From Akkermansiaceae bacterium (GTDB taxonomy: Bacteria > Verrucomicrobiota > Verrucomicrobiia > Verrucomicrobiales > Akkermansiaceae), in contig JALOTR010000047.1 in assembly GCA_025457805.1 (NCBI GenBank), positions 1 through 10,078 on the forward strand: DNA of 10,078 nucleotides, given 5' to 3'. Each line of letters begins with the position of its first letter. Position 1 is the stretch's first letter. The position numbers and the translations under genes were made by a program. The notes beneath the pieces were generated by a model. The model made no database searches. It saw nothing but the letters and a program-made list of their open reading frames with translations, and was not told where the DNA came from. This document shows positions 1 to 6,680 of the stretch, one piece after another.

Positions 1-1
1 C

Positions 2-241
2 CGCCGTGAGGGAGGCATGAAATATAGAGGCAAAAGCTATAAGGCATTGATCCGTGGTGATTGGAAAATTCTTCGCAACGATCCCTTCAGTCCCTACGGA
101 TTGTATCACATCGCTCGTGATCCGCAGGAAACGAAAAATCTAGCGATGACCGAGCGCGCCAAATTCGAGGAACTAGCAGCGGCCATCCGCCACCATGTCC
201 AACGCGGTGGTGCCACGCCATGGCAGCCATCCGCTGATTGA
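2..241 (+). CDS. Sulfatase, C-terminal fragment (5' end outside window)
   Basis: The frame is open from the window edge to a TGA at 239-241, so this is the last ~79 codons of a gene that begins upstream; the in-frame ATG at 17 is internal, not a start. The segment KALIRGDWKIL, followed by a PYGLYHIARDPQETKNLA stretch, is the usual C-terminal signature of the alkaline-phosphatase-like sulfatase family (a strand reading R-x-GDWK-hydrophobic, then LY-x-hydrophobic-x-x-DP-x-E-x-x-NLA). This part of the fold packs against the catalytic domain. The active-site half is not visible, so activity and substrate cannot be judged. The next sulfatase starts 29 bases after the stop on the same strand, which suggests co-transcription with two further sulfatases. 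Confidence 0.85.
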   Translation, partial: RREGGMKYRGKSYKALIRGDWKILRNDPFSPYGLYHIARDPQETKNLAMTERAKFEELAAAIRHHVQRGGATPWQPSAD

Positions 242-270
242 CCCCACCATCCAACATCAATTGACTCATC

Positions 271-1713
271 ATGAATCATCCACTCCTCCGTTGGCTGGGA
301 TTTCTAATGGCATATGCGTTGAATGCCCATGCCAAGGCCGAGCCATCAGTCGCGCATCCTCATGTGGTGGTGATCGTCGTCGATGACATGGGTTATGGCG
401 ATCCGGGTTGTTACAATCATCAATCGAAAATCCCCACACCTCATATCGACCGCCTGGCGGCCGAGGGCATGAGATTCACCGATGCACACGCGCCGGGTCC
501 CCTGTGTCATCCCTCACGCTATGGTTTGATGACCGGGAGCTACCCGTTCCGGACCGATGTCGCAAAGTGGCCGACCCACCCACTCATCGACAAGGGGCAG
601 GTCACGATCGCTTCTTTGTTGCGAGACGCGGGCTATGCCACTGCAATGGTTGGCAAATGGCATCTTGGATTTGACGAGCGTGGTTACGACAAGCCCATGC
701 CTGGCGGCCCGGTTGACCGTGGATTTGATCATTTTTTCGGAATCCGGGCTTCTACCGATATCCCGCCGTATTTTTACATTCGTGGCAACCGCGCAGTGGT
801 TCCTCCGGTAGATCACATCGCTTCGAACCGCAGCGATGGTTGGTCAGCGATACAAGGCGAGTTCTGGCGGGAGGGAGGCATCGCACCAAACTTGAAACTC
901 GAAAACGTCATGCCGCGTTTCACGGACGAAGCGATCTCGATCATCAAGGCTCATGATGCTGGCAAACCACTCATGCTTTATCTCGCCTACCCCGCGCCGC
1001 ACACGCCTTGGTTGCCCGCTCCTGCCTTTCGGGGAAAGAGCGAAGCCGGCATGTATGGCGATTTCGTGATGATGACGGATCATGAGATCGGGCGTGTGTG
1101 TGCCGCGTTGGATGCAGCGGACATGAGTCGCAACACGCTGCTTGTTTTCACCTCGGACAATGGTCCGGTGTGGTATCCGGACGATGTCAAACGCTTCAAT
1201 CATGATGCCGTTGGCGGATTGCGCGGCATGAAGGGTGATGCGTGGGAGGGCGGGCACCGCATGCCGCTCATCGTTCGCTGGCCCGGGCGTATTGAGGCAG
1301 GATCAAGCAGCGATCAGATCATTTGCACGACCGATCTCATGGCCACCTTTGCGGAGGTGGTCGGTAAAAATCTGCCTGCCAATGCCGGACCGGACAGCTT
1401 CAGTTTTCTCCCCGTTCTTGAGGGACGCCAACCCATCGACAAAGCAGTTCGCGGCCCGATCGTGATGCAGTCGGGAAGCGGCGGCACCATGCTCATCCGA
1501 TCTGGCGATTGGAAGCTGATTGACAAGCCAGGATCAGGTGGATTTTCCAAATCCCCACCAGCACGGATTGGTGATCCGCCTGGCCAGCTTTACAATTTGG
1601 CCAACGATCGTTCCGAGCAAAACAACCTCTATCAACAACATCCCGAACGGGTCGCCGAGCTGAGCCGTTTGATGAAACAAATTGTCACCTCGCCCATCAG
1701 CCGGCCGCATTGA
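271..1713 (+). CDS. Secreted Cys-type sulfatase (arylsulfatase-like)
   Basis: A 480-residue S1-type sulfatase that hydrolyses a sulfate ester, probably on a carbohydrate. Residues 1-22 look like a signal peptide ending near AHA-KAE, so it acts in the periplasm or outside. Visible landmarks: metal-binding DD at 38-39 (VVDDMGYGD); the formylglycine site C79 in LCHPSR, with R83; KWHLG with K129 and H131; HTPW with H244; and SDNG with D296 and N297. The C-terminal subdomain has IRSGDWKLID and LYNLANDRSEQNNL. C79 must be converted to formylglycine; the minimal C-x-P-x-R signal is present, but the residue after the Cys is His, which is unusual. Length is normal for the family. The ATG at 271 has no clear Shine-Dalgarno but puts the hydrophobic leader at the N terminus. 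It is flanked by sulfatase genes at 29-base spacing. Substrate is unknown. Confidence 0.93.
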   Translation: MNHPLLRWLGFLMAYALNAHAKAEPSVAHPHVVVIVVDDMGYGDPGCYNHQSKIPTPHIDRLAAEGMRFTDAHAPGPLCHPSRYGLMTGSYPFRTDVAKWPTHPLIDKGQVTIASLLRDAGYATAMVGKWHLGFDERGYDKPMPGGPVDRGFDHFFGIRASTDIPPYFYIRGNRAVVPPVDHIASNRSDGWSAIQGEFWREGGIAPNLKLENVMPRFTDEAISIIKAHDAGKPLMLYLAYPAPHTPWLPAPAFRGKSEAGMYGDFVMMTDHEIGRVCAALDAADMSRNTLLVFTSDNGPVWYPDDVKRFNHDAVGGLRGMKGDAWEGGHRMPLIVRWPGRIEAGSSSDQIICTTDLMATFAEVVGKNLPANAGPDSFSFLPVLEGRQPIDKAVRGPIVMQSGSGGTMLIRSGDWKLIDKPGSGGFSKSPPARIGDPPGQLYNLANDRSEQNNLYQQHPERVAELSRLMKQIVTSPISRPH

Positions 1714-1742
1714 AATCCTACTTTGTTCCAACTGAAAGTCTC

Positions 1743-3290
1743 ATGAAACACCTCCTCTATTTCCTGTTGATCCTGGCCCCCGCGCTATTGTCGGCCGCCA
1801 CTCCCGCTCCCGACAAAGTGGTGCCGGAATCCATCCCGGGCGCGAAGCCCCGCAATGTCGTTTTCATCCTTTCCGACGACCACCGCTTCGACGCGATGAG
1901 TTTCCTGGGTCACCAATTCGCGCAGACGCCGGTGATGGATTCGCTCGCGAAGAATGGCGCTTACATCCGGAATGCACTCGTCACCACATCGCTCTGCTCG
2001 CCGAGCCGCGCCTCCATTCTCACCGGCCTTTACACTTTCCGGCACCGCGTCATCGATAACAACCGCCCGATACCTGCCGGCACGGTATATTTTCCCCAGT
2101 ATCTCCAGAAGGCTGGCTACGCGACCGGCTTCATCGGCAAGTGGCACATGGGCGGCGAAAGCGACAAGCCACAACCGGGCTGGGATCATTGGGTAAGCTT
2201 CGCCGGGCAAGGGGAATACTTGCCGCCCACTCCTCATTACACGCTCAATGTCGATGGCAAACGGGTAAAACAAAAAGGTTATATCACCACCGAGCTTACC
2301 GATTATGCAATCGATTGGCTCAAACAACAGAAACCGGCAGAGAAACCATTTTTCCTCTATCTTTCGCACAAGGCGGTGCATGCCAATTTCACGCCCGAGG
2401 AAAAATATGAGGGAAGCTTCAAGGACATCCCGTTCCAGCGAGCGGCCACCGAGAAATCCACACGCAATGACCCGCTTGCTCCGCGTTGGCTTCGTGACCA
2501 GCGCAACTCATGGCACGGTGTCGATTTTCCCTATCACAGCGAGCTCGACATCGAGCGTTACTACAAGCGCTACTGCGAAACATTGCGCTCGGTGGATGAC
2601 AGCATCGGCCGCGTGCTGCAGCAACTCAAAGACATGGGGATCCACGACGAAACTCTCGTCATCTACATGGCCGACAATGGTTTCATGTTCGGCGAACACG
2701 GGCTCATCGACAAGCGCGTGGCTTATGAAACCTCGATGCGGGTGCCGATGCTCGCACAATGTCCCGCACTCATCAAGAAGGGCACGGTGCTTGATCAAAT
2801 GATCGCCAACATCGATGTCGGCCCGACCGTGATGGAGGCGATGGGACTCATGACTCCGCCGCACATGGACGGAAGAAGCTTCCTGCCACTCGCACGCGGC
2901 GAGTCGATTCCTTGGAGAGACAAGTTTCTCTATGTCTATTACTGGGAGAAAAACTTTCCCCAAACGCCGACCACCTTCGCGCTCCGCACGCCAGACGCGA
3001 AATACATCACATATTACGGTCTCTGGGATGCCGATGAATACTACGACCTGAAGGCCGATCCGGACGAGTCGAGGAACTTGCTCTACGACAACAACCACGC
3101 AAAAGCGGCGAACAAGATGGAGAACGAACTCTACCGCATGATGGCTGATCTGGGAGGCATGGAGATCCCGCTCAACCAACCTGCGGGTGGCACCAACAAC
3201 AAGCGCCTGCGCGCCCGCGGCGGGGAAAACGCCACGGATTTTCCCGAACCGATGGTGGTCGATGAACCTCTCAACACCGACGCGAACTGA
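1743..3290 (+). CDS. Secreted Cys-type sulfatase (second complete one)
   Basis: A 515-residue S1-type sulfatase. I chose the ATG at 1743 over the upstream in-frame TTG at 1710, which overlaps the previous stop, because it gives a clean signal peptide (residues 1-19, leucine-rich, cleavage near LLSAA). Landmarks: DD at 45-46 in LSDDHRFDAM; C85 in TSLCSPSRASILTG, which fits the classical sulfatase signature fully; R89; KWHMG with K133 and H135; KAVHANFTP with H213; ADNG with D311 and N312; K324; and YYDLKADPDESRNLL near residues 433-447. The DDHR opening, the KAVHA-x-FTP block and the YETSMRVPML block resemble sulfatases annotated as N-acetylglucosamine-6-sulfatase or iduronate-sulfatase-like, but substrate cannot be read from sequence alone. 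It is clearly diverged from its upstream neighbour, so this is not a recent duplication. It is the last gene of the plus-strand sulfatase run. Confidence 0.93.
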   Translation: MKHLLYFLLILAPALLSAATPAPDKVVPESIPGAKPRNVVFILSDDHRFDAMSFLGHQFAQTPVMDSLAKNGAYIRNALVTTSLCSPSRASILTGLYTFRHRVIDNNRPIPAGTVYFPQYLQKAGYATGFIGKWHMGGESDKPQPGWDHWVSFAGQGEYLPPTPHYTLNVDGKRVKQKGYITTELTDYAIDWLKQQKPAEKPFFLYLSHKAVHANFTPEEKYEGSFKDIPFQRAATEKSTRNDPLAPRWLRDQRNSWHGVDFPYHSELDIERYYKRYCETLRSVDDSIGRVLQQLKDMGIHDETLVIYMADNGFMFGEHGLIDKRVAYETSMRVPMLAQCPALIKKGTVLDQMIANIDVGPTVMEAMGLMTPPHMDGRSFLPLARGESIPWRDKFLYVYYWEKNFPQTPTTFALRTPDAKYITYYGLWDADEYYDLKADPDESRNLLYDNNHAKAANKMENELYRMMADLGGMEIPLNQPAGGTNNKRLRARGGENATDFPEPMVVDEPLNTDAN

Positions 3291-3308
3291 TTTTTCCCAA
3301 TACCAAGA

Positions 3309-3353
3309 CCCACGAATCGAAAAGTGGGGAGCCGATCACTTCAGCGCTTTTTT
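3309..3353 (+). terminator. Weak hairpin plus T-run after the sulfatase operon
   Basis: CCCAC at 3309-3313 pairs with GTGGG at 3324-3328 across a 10-base loop, and a run of six T (3348-3353) lies about 20 bases further on. The stem is short and the T-run is not adjacent, so this is only a possible transcription end for the sulfatase operon. The same T-run is the lysine codons of the small minus-strand frame at 3336-3356. Confidence 0.25.
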
Positions 3354-3356
3354 CAT
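3336..3356 (-). other. Six-codon frame MKKALK, possible gene remnant or leader peptide
   Basis: Read on the minus strand, the gap between the convergent genes contains ATG AAA AAA GCG CTG AAG TGA. The 17 bases spanning its start (CCCAAGTTATGAAAAAA, minus strand) are identical to those spanning the start codon of the thioredoxin-like gene at 6081-6554, and the last codons (GCGCTGAAG then stop) match that gene's own ending, which also encodes KKALK. It therefore looks like the two ends of such a gene joined with everything between removed. Similarity stops on both outer sides. It could also be a short leader peptide or chance. It lies 70 bases past the stop of the minus-strand SUMF1-domain gene. 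Confidence 0.3.
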
Positions 3357-3425
3357 AACTTGGGGTTCACCTTGCACACTCTGCGGAGAGCGGGATTTTC
3401 AACACCCTCGCCCAGCCGGATCTGA

Positions 3426-5807
3426 TCAAAAACGAGTCAGCGTGCGAACCGGACGGAAGCCCAGATACCAATATCGGGCCTCGGGCAAATGCCATCCCCG
3501 TTGGGCAGAGCGGCACCAATAGGCAAGCATGTGGAAACTGCCACCGCGGATGATCCTGTCGGCTCCTTTGGCTGGTCCCCTTGGATCCACCACCGGACCC
3601 ACTGGATAGATTTCCTCAAACCAATCCGAACACCACTCCCAGACATTCCCATGGGTGTCGTAAATACCCCAGGCATTGGCTTGTTTCCAGCCGACGGGAT
3701 GGGTGTTGCCACTGTTGCCGGAATACCAGCCCGCCATATCAAGGAACGGTTCCGGTTCGCCATGAAGATATAACATGGGCCCGGTGAAGAAACCGGTGCT
3801 GCTTCCCGCACGGCAGAAGTTTTCCCACTCGGATTCGGTTGGCAGGCGATAACCATCGGCGTTCCAATCGATATAAGTCACCGGCATCCCGTTGCGAAGG
3901 ATGTTGGCAGGCACGAACGCGGATGCAGTGTAATAAACTGGTGTAAGCCCTTCCATCTCGCTCTTGAGGTTGCACCATTTGGCCGCATCCCACCAATTGA
4001 CTTCCGTGACCGGATGATCTCCCTCCGCACCACCGATATAGCCATTCCGGCCTGCGGGCATGTCCTGGTATCCCTTTGAAGGAGCCAACGAGCGGACCGC
4101 GGACCATTCCTGCCACGTCAACTCGGTTTTCCTCACCAGCAAATGTCTCGTGAATGATACCATGTGCAAATCCTCTCCATAGCCATGGCCGATTTCACCC
4201 TCGCGGCCACCCATTTCAAACTGTCCGGGAAATACCAGTGCGTATTCCGATGAAACTTCTGTTAGATCTACATTATCTAACAGCATGTCAATGCTGCGGG
4301 TGGCGTCCGATGTGTCGCGGAACCTCACCACGGTGGGGTCTCCATTCGCGGTAAAGGGGATCATCATTTCAAACCACTGCACCCCACCGGAGCCTTTCCC
4401 CTGTTCCGAAAACAACCATGGTCCGGCACCCGCAGTCGAGATCCCGATTTCCATCTTCTGCTTGAGACTGACATAGGAAAGAATTCCAACATCAAAGGTC
4501 AGGACATAGGATCTTCCGGGCTCGGTCGCGAATGTTTGGGACAAGACACCGTTGGGTTCGCTGTCCCCGGCATTGAAGTTCGCCACGGTTTTTCCTTCAA
4601 GGGCTGGATAGAGCGGTGCGGCAACGAATCGAACATTGCCCTCAGCGCACCAAGCTTGACCTCTATTCTCAAAGCCCCCGTTTCCAAACGGCGGTGCGAT
4701 GACATGCAAGGTGGCGGAATCGCTTGCGACCACTCCGCCGAAATCGCCAATCACCACATCGTAAGTTCCAGCTTCTCCGGCACCCACATTCGGAATGGTG
4801 AGGGTTGGGTAATAAGCACCATCGATGGGAATGCTATTGTGCCGCCAAACATAGTGGGAGCCGGGAGCATCCACCGTCACGCTGAATGTCGCGCTTGCTC
4901 CAAGCGCAACAGTGAGATCGGCAGGCTGCATGGTGATGATCGGCGGACCGCTCCTGTATACCGGAACCAGAACATGGTCCGCATTCACAACGACGCTGGT
5001 GCTGCGGTTAGAATCATGGTGCGCCCCATCCATCTGCCATTCCTGAAATCTCATGGTCGCGGTCTTGTAGGGTGCCATGACCATGATCACACTGGCCGGG
5101 ACTGTTAGATCCACTTTTGTTCCGTGCTCATAAAGACCGCTCCACTGGGTGGACCCACCTGCAAGACCTGATAGATCCGGCGGATGCACGGTCACCGGGA
5201 CCCCGGGGAAGAGCGGAGAGTCCGCCGTGAGCGTGTGGACATCGCGCAGCGTTACCGCAACATCATCCAGCAACAGGTCGATGCCCTTGGTCGCCTGGGA
5301 AAGATCGCGAAAGCCCAGCGTGACAGAGTTCCGGTCTGCCGTGAAATGGTAGGACTGCCGGACCCACGAAACTTCCCCACCACTTGTTCCCACGATTGAA
5401 ACCGATTGCGAAAGCAGGTTTGTCGCACCATTGACCGTCACGCCTATGCGCTGCGATGCGTTTTGATAGGAAAGAACACCGACTGCGAAGTCGAGGCGAT
5501 ACACACGGCCACCGATGCATGGAAATGTCTGTGAAAGCATTCCATCCGCAGCGGTATTTCCAGAATTGAAAGCAATCAGGCGGACTCCCTCAGCAGCGGC
5601 GTATGGAGTGCTGGACCGGATCGCGGCGTTGCCGGTGGCTGTCCAAGCGTTCAAGCCGTTTTCAAATCCGCCATTGGTGATCAACGAAGCTGGAACGGCG
5701 CCAAAAACAGCGGGAATGAGGATCGCGAGAAGGATCGAAACATGACAAGCGATCCGGGATTTGCAGGCGATCGATTGGATTCCCAATGAGTGGACAATCG
5801 TTTTCAT
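3426..5807 (-). CDS. Secreted multidomain protein with SUMF1/FGE-like C-terminal domain
   Basis: 793 residues from the ATG at 5807, chosen because it precedes a hydrophobic leader (residues ~20-38, SILLAILIPAVFGAVPA); an in-frame ATG 24 codons upstream would bury it. Order of parts: a beta-sandwich, carbohydrate-binding-like module (~43-188, NGGFENGLNAW to DDVAVT); a small repeat-like domain (~190-286, EHGTKVDLTVPA, FQEWQMDG); an Ig-like domain (~288-370, with W321 and the GEAGTYDVVI strand); a second copy of the first module (~375-517, NGGFENRGQAW to DNVDLT); then a SUMF1 domain (~522-789) with EMGG, VTEVNWWDAAKWCN, YRLPTESEWE, GNVWEWCSDW, RIIRGGSF and LGFRPVR. True formylglycine-generating enzymes carry two cysteines after GGS(F/Y); here M760 occupies the first position and only C765 remains. 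Formylglycine synthesis is therefore unlikely; a binding, structural or different enzymatic role is more plausible. It converges on the sulfatase operon. Confidence 0.88.
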   Translation of the reverse strand: MKTIVHSLGIQSIACKSRIACHVSILLAILIPAVFGAVPASLITNGGFENGLNAWTATGNAAIRSSTPYAAAEGVRLIAFNSGNTAADGMLSQTFPCIGGRVYRLDFAVGVLSYQNASQRIGVTVNGATNLLSQSVSIVGTSGGEVSWVRQSYHFTADRNSVTLGFRDLSQATKGIDLLLDDVAVTLRDVHTLTADSPLFPGVPVTVHPPDLSGLAGGSTQWSGLYEHGTKVDLTVPASVIMVMAPYKTATMRFQEWQMDGAHHDSNRSTSVVVNADHVLVPVYRSGPPIITMQPADLTVALGASATFSVTVDAPGSHYVWRHNSIPIDGAYYPTLTIPNVGAGEAGTYDVVIGDFGGVVASDSATLHVIAPPFGNGGFENRGQAWCAEGNVRFVAAPLYPALEGKTVANFNAGDSEPNGVLSQTFATEPGRSYVLTFDVGILSYVSLKQKMEIGISTAGAGPWLFSEQGKGSGGVQWFEMMIPFTANGDPTVVRFRDTSDATRSIDMLLDNVDLTEVSSEYALVFPGQFEMGGREGEIGHGYGEDLHMVSFTRHLLVRKTELTWQEWSAVRSLAPSKGYQDMPAGRNGYIGGAEGDHPVTEVNWWDAAKWCNLKSEMEGLTPVYYTASAFVPANILRNGMPVTYIDWNADGYRLPTESEWENFCRAGSSTGFFTGPMLYLHGEPEPFLDMAGWYSGNSGNTHPVGWKQANAWGIYDTHGNVWEWCSDWFEEIYPVGPVVDPRGPAKGADRIIRGGSFHMLAYWCRSAQRGWHLPEARYWYLGFRPVRTLTRF

Positions 5808-6080
5808 GGCAGTCGGGGGAAACCGAGTCAATGAAGCCATGCCGGAACACCCGGCTGACCAATGGCCCGAACTGATCACAAGCTAATCCGGCTGCCCCTG
5901 AATGTATATGCGCGGTTTGACCTACGTCTCCATGGTAATATCGCGCAGACTTGGATGCCAGAACATGTAGCCGTCTCGCCTGACCCGATTCACATCTTTC
6001 TAGGTCTGCGGCAGCAGACCAAGGGCACAAACCCATTCACTTCTTCAAGCACAAGGACGAATGGAAACACAGACCGCTGC
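5808..6080. other. Intergenic region, no gene seen
   Basis: These 273 bases separate two minus-strand genes. Apart from the hairpin at 6003-6020 I see no coding sequence with family-like features. A minus-strand frame running through here into the SUMF1 gene has no recognisable protein character and is a shadow. The promoter of the SUMF1-domain gene should lie here, but no convincing -35/-10 pair stands out. Confidence 0.6.
6003..6020 (-). terminator. Perfect 7-bp hairpin between two minus-strand genes
   Basis: GGTCTGC (6003-6009) and GCAGACC (6014-6020) form a perfect stem around the four-base loop GGCA. It lies about 60 bases beyond the stop of the thioredoxin-like gene and about 200 bases upstream of the SUMF1-domain gene. 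No T-run follows on either strand, so it is not a textbook Rho-independent terminator. It may end or stabilise the upstream transcript, or belong to the leader of the downstream gene. Confidence 0.35.
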
Positions 6081-6554
6081 TTACTTCAGCGCCTTTTTGG
6101 CTTCCTGGACTTCCTTTTTGAAGGCAGCGGTCGCTTTTTTATCGCTCTGCAATTCACTGCGGCCGGCCTCAGCGATGATTTTGGACATCGCCGGATCGAA
6201 GACCACGAAGGTGACCGCCGCACCAGTGACGAAATGCTTCTTCACCCGTGCTTGCAGGGCGGGGCTGAAGGCACTGGCGTCCGCTTTGCCGATGGTTTCG
6301 GCACGGGCGAAAACTTTAACCACTCCGGAGCCCACGGCTTTCAGGCCATTTTCAAGGGCTTCCGCACAATTCGGACAATTGTCGTCCTTGCCCTTGACGA
6401 CGAGCACGACGAGCCGGTTTTTTTCAGTCGCTTCCGTCTGGGCTTCGCTCAACTCCGAAAGAGGAACGAAGCCCCTCGGGGCATCTTCTTTAGCGGATGC
6501 GGCGATGCCTGAAAGCATAAGGGCGGAAAGGATGGCGATGATCGGTTTTTTCAT
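6081..6554 (-). CDS. Small exported thioredoxin-like protein (CPNC motif)
   Basis: 157 residues from the ATG at 6554, chosen over the upstream ATG at 6605 because it gives a classical signal peptide: MKKP, a hydrophobic core, then cleavage near IAASA-KED (about residue 21). The mature part has LVVLVVKGKDDNCPNC (strand followed by C60-P-N-C63), a helix, and a later strand pair VTGAAVTFVVFDPAM (~109-123), an order that matches the thioredoxin fold. The tail (~136-157) is rich in Lys and Ala and probably helical. The two cysteines suggest a thiol-disulfide or metal-binding role outside the cytoplasm. The residue equivalent to the conserved cis-proline of thioredoxins, just before TF at 115-116, appears to be Val, so redox activity is uncertain. 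It follows ppc on the same strand after 126 bases, with a possible promoter of its own. Family placement is by motif only. Confidence 0.75.
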   Translation of the reverse strand: MKKPIIAILSALMLSGIAASAKEDAPRGFVPLSELSEAQTEATEKNRLVVLVVKGKDDNCPNCAEALENGLKAVGSGVVKVFARAETIGKADASAFSPALQARVKKHFVTGAAVTFVVFDPAMSKIIAEAGRSELQSDKKATAAFKKEVQEAKKALK

Positions 6555-6600
6555 AACTTGGGATGGTGATGGGCCTTTACGGATAAATGATGTCAATTCG

Positions 6601-6631
6601 ATCATACTGGGAGTTAATAAAATCCTCCCAA
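6601..6631 (-). promoter_or_regulatory. Possible promoter with inverted repeat upstream of the thioredoxin-like gene
   Basis: On the minus strand, TATGAT (6606-6601) resembles a -10 element about 46 bases before the ATG at 6554, with a poor -35 (TTGGGA, 6631-6626) at a 19-base spacing. Overlapping it is the inverted repeat TGGGAG (6608-6613) / CTCCCA (6625-6630) with an 11-base AT-rich centre. This could be an operator or a weak end-of-transcript hairpin for ppc; no T-run follows. Confidence 0.25.
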
Positions 6632-6680
6632 TTCGAGCGAAGATCCGTTTGGCTCCCGAATCCCTTTGGATTGTGCCTTC

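Noticed and set aside
2508..3179. Minus-strand open frame of 223 codons across the second complete sulfatase, and a similar one at 1785-2381
   Set aside because: These are antisense shadows of a sulfatase with all its catalytic motifs; the translations look like composition artefacts.
3426..5807. Annotation as a functional formylglycine-generating enzyme
   Set aside because: Only one of the two active-site cysteines is present and the protein is exported with binding-type modules.
5919..5945. TTGACC with an AT-rich stretch on the plus strand as a promoter
   Set aside because: No credible plus-strand gene follows; downstream genes are all on the minus strand.
6591..6596. TTGACA on the minus strand as the -35 of the thioredoxin-like gene
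   Set aside because: No -10-like hexamer lies at 16-18 bases (CCCATC is found there), and the transcript start would be almost at the ATG.
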